Source: Nevskiaceae bacterium (lineage in GTDB: Bacteria > Pseudomonadota > Gammaproteobacteria > Nevskiales > Nevskiaceae). Taken from it: a DNA stretch of 64,000 nucleotides. The notes beneath the pieces are model-generated. The model was given only the letters and a program-made list of their open reading frames with translations. It did not search any database and was not told the DNA's origin. The stretch covers positions 124,001 to 188,000 of the forward strand of contig SCRT01000001.1 of NCBI GenBank assembly GCA_004298465.1, read 5' to 3'. Below, in pieces: positions 22,872 to 30,845 of this stretch (position 1 is the first letter of the stretch; the number at the start of each line of letters is the position of its first letter). Position numbers and translations under genes: made by a program.

Positions 22872-23180
22872 ATGACTGAAGAAAGAAAACTGGATGGTAA
22901 GAATCTGGTCGGGCCGATCATGCGTCAAGGCGCCTTGGCCAAGGCAGTGATGGAGGCGGCGGAGATAGACAATCCAGACAGGGATATCTTGGTGGAGGAT
23001 CAGGTGGCTTACGTTCGTATCCAGGCTGAAGGGGAGATGGTCCTGCAGCGCGAAACGATTGAGGAAATGCTGGGCAAGCCGTTCAAGATGAGCGAACTTG
23101 AAGTGGAAATGGCTTCTTTCGCCGGCCGTATCAGTACTGAAGCGAACAGTGTGCGTTTCTACTTCATCAATCGAGTTTGA
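22872..23180 (+). CDS. tmoD: Toluene monooxygenase effector (coupling) protein
   Basis: A 102-residue MmoB/DmpM-family effector with no cofactor that binds the hydroxylase and tunes catalysis and coupling. Recognisable blocks are NLVGPIMRQGALAKAVMEA, ILVEDQVAYVRI and LQRETIEEMLGKPFKM...SFAGRI. The length equals TmoD (about 103). The gap from tmoC is 53 bp. Confidence 0.93.
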   Translation: MTEERKLDGKNLVGPIMRQGALAKAVMEAAEIDNPDRDILVEDQVAYVRIQAEGEMVLQRETIEEMLGKPFKMSELEVEMASFAGRISTEANSVRFYFINRV

Positions 23181-23208
23181 TTTTCAAGAATCGATGAGGA
23201 GTTGAGTA

Positions 23209-24192
23209 GTGGACAATACAGAAGTCTTGAAGCCGCTGAAAACCTGGAGCCATCTTTCAGCCCGTCGACGCAAACCCAGTGAATACGAAGTGGTTTCGAC
23301 GAATCTCCATATCAGAGCCAATGGCGAACCGTTCGAGCTCGATCCAAACGTCTTCCTGAGCCAATGGTACAAGAAGAATTGCGATGCCAGTCCACTGAAG
23401 CACCCGGACTGGAACAGCTTCCGGGACCCGGATGGATTGATCTACCGTACCTACAACATGATGCAGGACGGCGGTGAAACCTATGTAAGAGGTTTGTTCG
23501 ATCAATTCAATGAACGCGAGCACGACAAGGGCTTGAGCCCGTATTGGGCAGGCACGCTGGCTCGTCTTTACACGCCGAGCCGATATCTGTTTCACACGCT
23601 GCAGATGTGCTCGGCATACCTTGCGCAGATGGCCCCGGCGAGCACTATATCCCTATGTGCATCGTTCCAGGGGGCAGATTCTTTCCGCTGGCTGAGCCAC
23701 ACCGCCTATCGAACCAAGGAATTGTCTCTCGCGATTGAAGGAAAGGGCTTTGGAGTTGATGAGCGACATTACTGGGAAAATGATATCGCCTGGCAAGGCT
23801 TTCGTGAGCTTATGGAAAGGACCTTGACTGCCTATGATTGGGCAGAGTGTTTCGTCGCCTTGAATCTTGTGGCCAAGCCTGCAATTGAAGAAACGGTACT
23901 CCGCAAGCTTGGAGAAGCGGCCAGCCATAATGGAGATACGCTGTTCGGATTGGTGGCAGATGCCGAGCTCGCTGATGGTGTGCGTCATCGGCGCTGGGCT
24001 TCAGCGCTGGTCAAGTTGGCTCTGGATGTTCCTGACAATGCGAATGTCATAAAGGAGTGGATCGCAAAATGGCAGCCACTTGCTGATCATGCGATTGATG
24101 CTTTTTGCACTGCATTGCCGGACGTTCCGGATGCGGCAGAAAAAGCGAAACGTTCAACGCTTTCGTTCCAGCACTCGCTCTTCGATCAATAA
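23209..24192 (+). CDS. tmoE: Toluene monooxygenase hydroxylase beta subunit
   Basis: A 327-residue beta subunit of the diiron hydroxylase, ferritin-like but without iron ligands. It matches the TmoE pattern (PLKTWSHLSARRRKPSEYEVVST, WYKKNCDASPLKHPDWNSFRDPD, YRTYNMMQDGGETYV). The start is GTG 23209 preceded by GAGGAG at 23196-23201. The region has visibly lower GC (one sampled 60-nt line is 52%) than the right half of the window, in keeping with horizontal acquisition. Confidence 0.94.
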   Translation: MDNTEVLKPLKTWSHLSARRRKPSEYEVVSTNLHIRANGEPFELDPNVFLSQWYKKNCDASPLKHPDWNSFRDPDGLIYRTYNMMQDGGETYVRGLFDQFNEREHDKGLSPYWAGTLARLYTPSRYLFHTLQMCSAYLAQMAPASTISLCASFQGADSFRWLSHTAYRTKELSLAIEGKGFGVDERHYWENDIAWQGFRELMERTLTAYDWAECFVALNLVAKPAIEETVLRKLGEAASHNGDTLFGLVADAELADGVRHRRWASALVKLALDVPDNANVIKEWIAKWQPLADHAIDAFCTALPDVPDAAEKAKRSTLSFQHSLFDQ

Positions 24193-24279
24193 ATCTGCGC
24201 GTGAATAAGGGTCCCTTATACATCGAGTCGTTATTTGTAGATGACATTCGAGTGTATTACGTTCACAAGCACTGACAAA

Positions 24280-25308
24280 ATGACTCATTTCAATGTGACG
24301 GTCGAAGGGATGGAAGCGGAAGCATTCTCCCAGGAAATCTCGGATACCCTCCTGGGCGCTGCATTGCGCAAAGGTATCGGTTTTCCTTACGAATGCAATT
24401 CCGGCGGATGTGGAAGCTGCAAATATCAGATTGTATCGGGTGAAGTGGAAAACCTTTGGCCGGACGCTCCAGCCCTGACCGCGCGTGACCGGAGAAAGGG
24501 GAATCTTCTGGCTTGCCAAAGTCGTGCAAAGACAGATCTCTGTATACGGGTTCGCGTCCAGGCAGATCTTCGGCCTATGGTTGTTCCACGGCGGATGAAA
24601 GCCCGGCTCGTGGCTGTACACGATATCACCCACGATATTCGCGAGTTCCGTTTCCATACTGACGAGCGGGTTGCATTTCAGCCGGGCCAATATGCCCTCC
24701 TTTCGATTCCGGGCGTGACGACACGTCGGGCATATTCGATGTCGAATATCGCGAATCCGATGCAAGATGGAAACTGGGAATTCCAGATTCGCCATGTCCC
24801 CAATGGGAAGGCGACGAATGTTCTTTTCCATCGCCTTAATCCCGGTGACGAGATAGAGATAGACGGTCCGTATGGAATGGCGTATTTGCGTAGGGATGTC
24901 CACAGGGACATTATCTGCATAGCGGGTGGATCGGGTTTGGCCCCGATGGTGTCGATCACGCGTGGTGCTTCCGATGCCGGGTTGCTGAAGCAAAGAAAGT
25001 TGCATTTCTTCTATGGGGCGCGTACCCCTCGGGATATATGCGGGGAAACCATGCTTAGAGAATTGCCAGAATTCGGAAGCCGCATTTATTATCATCCCAT
25101 AGTCTCGTCGCCTGACGACGGAACAATGGCGTGGAATGGGGAAACGGGATTTGTACATGATCTGGTATGCCACAGTTTCCCGGATACGATGCCTGAATAC
25201 GAATTCTATTTTGCGGGTCCTCCACCGATGACCAACGCGCTCCAGGAAATGCTGATGCTGAACCATCATGTTCCGTTTCAACAGATCCACTTTGATCGTT
25301 TCTTTTGA
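24280..25308 (+). CDS. tmoF: Toluene monooxygenase NADH oxidoreductase
   Basis: A 342-residue reductase with an N-terminal plant-type [2Fe-2S] ferredoxin (Cys39, Cys44, Cys47 in YECNSGGCGSC; Cys79 in LLACQ), a FAD domain (RRAYSMSN) and an NAD domain (IAGGSGLAPMVS, YFAGPPPM). It ends in the family's PFQQIHFDRFF. It passes electrons from NADH to TmoC. ATG 24280 gives a cluster position and length close to TmoF (326 residues); an in-frame ATG at 24241 would add 13 residues and neither has a strong ribosome site. It is the last tmo gene. Confidence 0.92.
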   Translation: MTHFNVTVEGMEAEAFSQEISDTLLGAALRKGIGFPYECNSGGCGSCKYQIVSGEVENLWPDAPALTARDRRKGNLLACQSRAKTDLCIRVRVQADLRPMVVPRRMKARLVAVHDITHDIREFRFHTDERVAFQPGQYALLSIPGVTTRRAYSMSNIANPMQDGNWEFQIRHVPNGKATNVLFHRLNPGDEIEIDGPYGMAYLRRDVHRDIICIAGGSGLAPMVSITRGASDAGLLKQRKLHFFYGARTPRDICGETMLRELPEFGSRIYYHPIVSSPDDGTMAWNGETGFVHDLVCHSFPDTMPEYEFYFAGPPPMTNALQEMLMLNHHVPFQQIHFDRFF

Positions 25309-25400
25309 GCGAATCGAAATGACCTGCCATCTGCTTTGCCGTGCCCCTGCCCAGTGAAGATCCTGCCCCCCCACCCGGTTGCCAGCATTGCATGGCGGCA

Positions 25401-25423
25401 GCCCCGGGCCGTGACCCTGGGGC
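25401..25423 (+). terminator. Hairpin downstream of tmoF
   Basis: GCCCCGGG ... CCTGGGGC forms an 8-bp stem with one G-T pair and a 7-nt loop, about 90 nt after tmoF. No T tract follows. It could attenuate or end tmo transcription, or be chance in GC-rich sequence. The remaining part of 25309-25577 shows nothing else. Confidence 0.3.
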
Positions 25424-25577
25424 AGGAAATCAACGACTGGGCCGGACGCTTGCACGGGTCTGCAAGGAAATCGCACTGCAGGTCATGAGTATTTCAAGAG
25501 CGCCATGCACGCTGGCGTACAGCACGGCGCCCGTTTTGAAAAATCCGCCACGTGCCAACGAAGAAAAAGGAAGAGCG

Positions 25578-25676
25578 ATGTCATCTGATGAATTTGCGAG
25601 CCCCGGCAACGGGGATACAGCCGCGTGCCCTTTGCTGCACGGGCTTTCTCTCCTCGATTCCCTGAATGACTGCTGA
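25578..25676 (+). CDS. Possible 32-residue leader peptide
   Basis: A short frame starting at ATG 25578 with AAAGGAAG just upstream, encoding MSSDEFASPGNGDTAACPLL and 12 further residues. Its end (ATGACTGCTGA) overlaps an in-frame ATG (25666) of the following permease, so translation could be coupled. It has no recognised homology and may be spurious. Confidence 0.3.
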   Translation: MSSDEFASPGNGDTAACPLLHGLSLLDSLNDC

Positions 25677-25695
25677 AGGCCGCGAACCAAGCACC

Positions 25696-28137
25696 ATGAA
25701 GAACATACGCTCACACATTGCACGGGTGGTGGTTGCCAACCGTCTGCTGGTCGGAATCGTTTTCATTGCGATTACCGCGGGCTTCATTGCCGGACTGCCC
25801 AGCGTCAATATCCGCACTATTTTCAATGACTTGCTGCCGGCGGACGACCCGTACGTCCAGACTTATTTCGCGCATCCGCAGTTCGGCAATCCCCTGACGG
25901 TCACCGTCATGGTGAAGCGGACTGATGGCCAGAACATCTTCAATCACGACACGCTGGAAAAAATCAAGAAGATCACGGTCGGGCTTGATCTGATTCCCGG
26001 CATCAACCACGACCTGATCACATCCATCACTTCGCCGAAGGCAACCTACGCAGCGGCGACTCCGAATGGCGTGGAAATGGCGCCGGTCATGGGCAACGAG
26101 GTGCCCAGCAGCCCGGCACAGCTGGCACAGTTGAGTACCCACGTCGACCACTCCCCGATCGTCCGGGCATTCATGGTCTCGCCGGACAAGAAGGCCACGT
26201 TGATCCGGGCGACCTTCATGGACAACCTCGATTACGGGGTGGTCTTCAAGGATGTACGCAAGCTCGTCCATGAGGCCCAGGACCAGAACACCGTGGTCGA
26301 GATGGTCGGCGAGCCGATACTCACCGGGTGGGTCTACGAGCTGCAGAAGCAGACCTACATCATCTTCGGCGTGACGCTGCTGCTGCTCAGCCTGGCGCTG
26401 ATCTTCTACATGCGCAACGTGACCGGTGTCACCGTGCCGGTCGTCTGTGCGGGGGTGGCGGCCATCTGGGGGTTCGGCCTGGTGGGCTGGCTGGGGATTG
26501 CCATCGAGCCGTTGCTGATGGTGGTGCCGCTGCTGCTCGTGGCGCGAACTTTCTCGCACTGTATCCAGTACACCGAGCGTTATTACGAACTGCTTGAAGT
26601 GCTCGGCAACAAACGTACGGCCGCCGAAGCCACGCTGACCGTCATGATGGCGCCCAGCGTCACGGGCATTCTCACGGACGTCATTGCGATCTTTGCCATT
26701 GGCGTGGCACCGATTCCTGCGATGCAGCGCTTTGCATTGTTCTGCGGATGCTGGGCCATTTTCATTATCCCGACGGGTGTCGTTCTGAGTACGGTCCTGC
26801 TGTCCTATCTCCCGCGCCCGCGGAACATCGCGGCGATCGCGGGCAAGGCAGGGGGTGAGAGAGGCATCCACAAACTGCAAAAGCTGGCACTGGAAAAGAT
26901 CGCCTATCTGGTCACCGGACGCCCGGCACGCTACACATCCGCTTTCATGGTTGCGATCTCGGTTGCGGCCGTCATGCTGGCACTGGAGATTCCGGTCGGC
27001 AATCCCACAGAAGGCAGCAATCTGCTGTGGAACAACTCGGATTACAACACCAGCGTGCGGGACATCAACGATCATTTCCCTGGCATTAATTCGCTGGAAA
27101 TCATCCTTGAGTCCAAGAATTCCAACAGCCAAACGGTACGTGCGGCAATGACGGCGGAAGCCTACGCGATCTCGCAGAAGATCCAGCGCATGGCCGAAGA
27201 GGACAAGACGACGCCGGTGATGGCCACGCGATCCTTTACGGATTACATGGAAGCCGGTAATTCTCTGTTCTCGGGGGGCAGCCCGAAATGGTTTGGTGTT
27301 GCGCCGGCCGACAAGGACGTCAAGGGGGTCGGGAACACGATTTCATTCGGCCAGAACCCGCTGAACTATGCAGACGTGACGGATCTGACATTCCAGAATT
27401 CCACGATCTCCCTCTATTACCGCGACAACAAGCAGGCCACTGTGGATGGGGCCCTGGCACTGGCCAAGAAAGCCGTGAAGGCAGTGGGTGCAGACCATAA
27501 GTACCTGAGGGTACGTCTGGCATCAGGGACGATCGCACTGCAGCAGGCTACAAATCATGTGGTCGAGCGTTACCACATGATCCTGTTCAGCCTGTGCTGC
27601 GTGGCCATCTTTTTCCTGACCTGGTTTGCCTACCGCGCATTGATGGCGCCGGTGATCCTGCTGGTTCCCGTGATCCTGTCCAACTATTACCTGGTCGGGA
27701 CCATGAACCTGCTGGGTATCGGCCTGGATATCAATGCGGTCATGGTGACGGTGCTGGGTGTTGGCGTCGGCATCGACTATGGCATTTATCTGCTGTCCCG
27801 CATCATCGAGGAATATGCGGCGCAGGGCCGTGACTGGGGCCGTGCCATCAGCGAGGCATTGGTCACGACGGGCAAGGCGATCATGTTTACGGCTTTGATC
27901 ATGCTGATCGGCATCCTGCCGTGGTACTTCTTGTCCGACCTGAAGTTCATGGCGCAAATGGGCTTGCTGCTGGCTGCGATCATGCTCATCAACATGCTGC
28001 TGGCGCTGGTTGTATTGCCGCTGATGGTCTGGTTGCTCAAGCCGAAATTCATCAGCCGTGAGGATAACGTGATGGGCGAGGCATTGGATTTGTCCATCTA
28101 TCAAACATACCAGGGCACTGCTGAGAGTACTCCGTGA
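25696..28137 (+). CDS. RND/MMPL-superfamily permease of hydrophobic-substrate cluster
   Basis: An 813-residue inner-membrane permease of the MMPL/COG1033 branch of the RND superfamily. It has the duplicated plan: one TM segment (ANRLLVGIVFIAITAGFIAG), a large periplasmic loop, five TM segments with GILTDVIAIFAIGVAP, then the pattern again with GVGVGIDYGIYLLSRI and ALIMLIGILPWYF. Such permeases occur beside DUF1302 and DUF1329 genes in steroid, terpene and aromatic degraders and are thought to move hydrophobic compounds or lipids, but their function is not established. ATG 25696 places the first TM properly; ATG 25666 overlapping the small upstream frame is possible. It begins a five-gene envelope cluster. 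Confidence 0.85.
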   Translation: MKNIRSHIARVVVANRLLVGIVFIAITAGFIAGLPSVNIRTIFNDLLPADDPYVQTYFAHPQFGNPLTVTVMVKRTDGQNIFNHDTLEKIKKITVGLDLIPGINHDLITSITSPKATYAAATPNGVEMAPVMGNEVPSSPAQLAQLSTHVDHSPIVRAFMVSPDKKATLIRATFMDNLDYGVVFKDVRKLVHEAQDQNTVVEMVGEPILTGWVYELQKQTYIIFGVTLLLLSLALIFYMRNVTGVTVPVVCAGVAAIWGFGLVGWLGIAIEPLLMVVPLLLVARTFSHCIQYTERYYELLEVLGNKRTAAEATLTVMMAPSVTGILTDVIAIFAIGVAPIPAMQRFALFCGCWAIFIIPTGVVLSTVLLSYLPRPRNIAAIAGKAGGERGIHKLQKLALEKIAYLVTGRPARYTSAFMVAISVAAVMLALEIPVGNPTEGSNLLWNNSDYNTSVRDINDHFPGINSLEIILESKNSNSQTVRAAMTAEAYAISQKIQRMAEEDKTTPVMATRSFTDYMEAGNSLFSGGSPKWFGVAPADKDVKGVGNTISFGQNPLNYADVTDLTFQNSTISLYYRDNKQATVDGALALAKKAVKAVGADHKYLRVRLASGTIALQQATNHVVERYHMILFSLCCVAIFFLTWFAYRALMAPVILLVPVILSNYYLVGTMNLLGIGLDINAVMVTVLGVGVGIDYGIYLLSRIIEEYAAQGRDWGRAISEALVTTGKAIMFTALIMLIGILPWYFLSDLKFMAQMGLLLAAIMLINMLLALVVLPLMVWLLKPKFISREDNVMGEALDLSIYQTYQGTAESTP

Positions 28138-28218
28138 TTGCCTTTTTAGAATCTTTTCCCTTCCTCGATGTTTCCGGGGGAGATGTTGCGGTCCCACAAC
28201 TGAAAGGAGGTATCTGAG

Positions 28219-29613
28219 ATGCGTATCAAGAAATACGATGTCGACTATTTTCGTAGACATCTGATGCAGACTGCGGCACTCGGTCTGGGGACCGGCGTCC
28301 TGATGCCGATCGAGAAATTGTTCGCCAGCCAGGGCGACGACATCCGCAAGGTTTATCCGGACGAGCTGTTGTCCATCGAGATCCAGAGCAAGGGCAAGAT
28401 CAAACCAGGTGACGTTATCGACAAGAGCAACGTCGAATCGGTGAAGCATCTCCTGGACCCCGGAATTTACGAGCAGATCAGCGGTCCGGAGGGCCGTACG
28501 ATCTACATCAAGGCGCCCGAAACCAATCCACGCAACCTCACCACGGCAAGTTACTACGACGCGACGTCGGCCGACATCAAGAACGGTCATACGGCCCATC
28601 TCGACGCCAACAAGAACGTCGTCGATGAAAAGGGCAACAAGTGGCAAGGGGGGTTGCCGTTCCCCAGCCCCAAGACCGCCGAAGAAGTCTGGATGAACAT
28701 GGGCCTGAACATCGGCCGTGAAGATGTCGCTTGCTACGTGATCGACCAGACTGACCTTGATCCCGCCGGAAAACAGCAGTACCACTACAACTTCCAGTGG
28801 GTCGAGATGAACACCATGGCGCGCACGGCCCGCACGCCATACAAGAACCTCACCGACGAGCTGCGCCGTCAGAGCGTGTACTTTGCGGCGAATCCCGACG
28901 TGCGAGGCACGACGTTCCTCAGCATCTGGGCTTACGACATGCGCAAGATCCCGGATCTCTACGGCTACCTGCCGCAGTTCAAGCGCGTGCGCCAGTTCCC
29001 CGCCAACCAGCGCTTCGAACCGCTGGTTCCCGGCGCGGTGTGGTTCTTGAGCGATCCCTGGGCTGCGGGCGACCCCACGAACACCTGGGGCAATCACAAG
29101 ATCGTTGAGCGCAAGCCGATGCTGGGGCCGTGGAGTTCCGACTCTTCCACATGGAACCAGACCACCTGGCAGCCTCCGATGCAAAAGAATCCGAAGTTCT
29201 TCAACGTGCCGTTCGAGCTCTGCCCGGACGTCATCGTCACCAGTTGCGAACCGACGGGTTATCCGCGTTCTCCGGTGTCCAAGCGTGTTGCATACGTCGA
29301 CGCGCGTGTCAGCGTCGCGACCAGCAACATCCGCTACGACCGCCAGGGAAAGATGTGGTCGAACTTCGAGATGGCGCATGGATTGTGGGACAAGGTGGGA
29401 CCACAGAAGAAGATGTACCCAGGTCCGGACGGAAAGGATCCGGCCTGGTCATGGACCTACGTGCACATCTACGACTTCCAGACCAAGCGCATGTCCCTGT
29501 GCTATCACGTCAGTGAGGCCGCGGGCGTGAAGTCCCGCTTCCAGGCTGACGCCGACTGGGCGTGGAACACCTACTGCACGCCGCAGGCGCTGCAGATTCT
29601 GGGTAGCTCGTGA
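28219..29613 (+). CDS. DUF1329 exported protein
   Basis: A 464-residue protein of the DUF1329 family, which has a LolA/LolB-like lipid-binding fold and accompanies DUF1302 outer-membrane proteins. Family features include GLPFPSPKTAEEV, WAYDMRKIPDLYGYLPQFKRVR, PANQRFEP and the YDRQGKMWSNFEMAH region. The N-terminus (YFRRHLMQTAALGLGTGVL) has paired arginines before a hydrophobic stretch and may be a Tat-like signal. The ribosome site is near-perfect (AAAGGAGGT, 28203-28211). It is expected to shuttle a hydrophobic ligand through the periplasm between the permease and the outer membrane; this is inference from family and context. Confidence 0.8.
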   Translation: MRIKKYDVDYFRRHLMQTAALGLGTGVLMPIEKLFASQGDDIRKVYPDELLSIEIQSKGKIKPGDVIDKSNVESVKHLLDPGIYEQISGPEGRTIYIKAPETNPRNLTTASYYDATSADIKNGHTAHLDANKNVVDEKGNKWQGGLPFPSPKTAEEVWMNMGLNIGREDVACYVIDQTDLDPAGKQQYHYNFQWVEMNTMARTARTPYKNLTDELRRQSVYFAANPDVRGTTFLSIWAYDMRKIPDLYGYLPQFKRVRQFPANQRFEPLVPGAVWFLSDPWAAGDPTNTWGNHKIVERKPMLGPWSSDSSTWNQTTWQPPMQKNPKFFNVPFELCPDVIVTSCEPTGYPRSPVSKRVAYVDARVSVATSNIRYDRQGKMWSNFEMAHGLWDKVGPQKKMYPGPDGKDPAWSWTYVHIYDFQTKRMSLCYHVSEAAGVKSRFQADADWAWNTYCTPQALQILGSS

Positions 29614-29650
29614 TGCATCACGAATCCCGGTAAATCAGGGGCCGGATGAG

Positions 29651-29682
29651 GCGGCCGGCGACATGGACGTGTCGCCGGCCGC
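29651..29682 (+). repeat. Perfect 13-bp inverted repeat in the envelope operon
   Basis: GCGGCCGGCGACA and its exact reverse complement TGTCGCCGGCCGC flank a 6-nt loop between the DUF1329 and YCF48 genes. It should form a very stable RNA hairpin. No T tract follows, so it is more likely an mRNA-stabilising or partial-termination element that sets relative expression within the operon. Confidence 0.6.
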
Positions 29683-29716
29683 GCGATCCTCACCTTTCCA
29701 GACAGGTTCAGGGAAC

Positions 29717-30787
29717 ATGAAAAAGCGTTTTGCAGCGAGTGCATTGGCATGTCTGGCGCTGGCCTGCGGGCCCGTGCATGCGACGTCTTCAGATGCACCA
29801 GGGACCGCCGCACCCGTGGCCCGGGATGCGGATACGGTGCTGGCCCAGGCAACGCCGCACGACAGGCTGCTGGCGATCGCCTTCCATGGCGATTTCGGCA
29901 TCAGCGTAGGCGAAGCCGGCAGGATCATGACAACCCAGGATGGTGGCAAGACCTGGACGAAGTCCCCGGTTCCACGATGCCTGCAGATGAAGTATCTGCC
30001 GTACGCCCGCGAGATGGTGGGTGTGGCGACCAACGGCAAGCGCACCATCATGGTCGGAGAGATGGGACACATCCTGGTCGGGGGCGAGAACGGCCCCTGG
30101 CACAAGGCGGTCAGTGGCACCACGCAGCGGCTGTTGAATGTCAGCATCAATGACAACGGGCTGGCCTTTGCGGTCGGTGCGTTCGGCACATTGCTGAAGT
30201 CGACGGACGGCGGAGAGAGCTGGACGTCTGTCGCTCCGGACTGGGTGCCGCTGTACAACCCCGCCGGGTCGGATTCGTTCATCCAGATCACGAACCCGAC
30301 ACTCTATGCGGTGAAGGTCAGTGATGACGGCAGCGTCTTAATCGGTGGTGAAAATGGGCAGATCCTCCGCTCCCCGGACCAGGGCGCGACGTGGGATGTT
30401 GCCTGGCGTTACCCCGTGGCCAGCGGCGAGGTTGCGCCGACCGTTTTCGGGATGCAGATCGGTCCCGGGGGTACGGGCTACGCGGTTGGGCAGGCGGACC
30501 TGATGCTCAAGACGACTGATGGCGGGTCCACGTGGACCCCCCTTAAGAGCTCGGCAGACGGCCAGTCCGAGTTTTTCGCGGTTGATTCCGATGCGCAAGG
30601 GAATGTGCTCGTTGTCGGCATGCGGGCTGCATTTCGCAGTACCGATGGAGGCGCCACCTGGAAGCGCATGGACGGACTTGATCTGGCGATGGCCTGGTAC
30701 AGCGATGTATCCCATGCGTCCTCGGATCCTCCGGGAACATTCATCGCGGTTGGCAACCGCGCAAGGATCATCCAGTTGGCGGAGTAG
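29717..30787 (+). CDS. YCF48/BNR-repeat exported protein
   Basis: A 356-residue protein with a signal peptide (MKKRFAASALACLALACG...HATS) and repeated Asp-box-like turns (TQDGGKTWTK, STDGGESWTS, SPDQGATWDV, TTDGGSTWTP, STDGGATWKR). This predicts a beta-propeller of the YCF48/photosystem assembly-like type. The upstream frame is open, but ATG 29717 starts the signal peptide. Such proteins regularly sit between DUF1329/RND and DUF1302 genes in degradation clusters, and an assembly or scaffolding role in the envelope is assumed. Its exact role is unknown. Confidence 0.82.
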   Translation: MKKRFAASALACLALACGPVHATSSDAPGTAAPVARDADTVLAQATPHDRLLAIAFHGDFGISVGEAGRIMTTQDGGKTWTKSPVPRCLQMKYLPYAREMVGVATNGKRTIMVGEMGHILVGGENGPWHKAVSGTTQRLLNVSINDNGLAFAVGAFGTLLKSTDGGESWTSVAPDWVPLYNPAGSDSFIQITNPTLYAVKVSDDGSVLIGGENGQILRSPDQGATWDVAWRYPVASGEVAPTVFGMQIGPGGTGYAVGQADLMLKTTDGGSTWTPLKSSADGQSEFFAVDSDAQGNVLVVGMRAAFRSTDGGATWKRMDGLDLAMAWYSDVSHASSDPPGTFIAVGNRARIIQLAE

Positions 30788-30845
30788 CGGGGACGGTTGT
30801 GCAGGAATGGGTTGATTGGGATCACAAATCGAATGAGGGGTAGCC

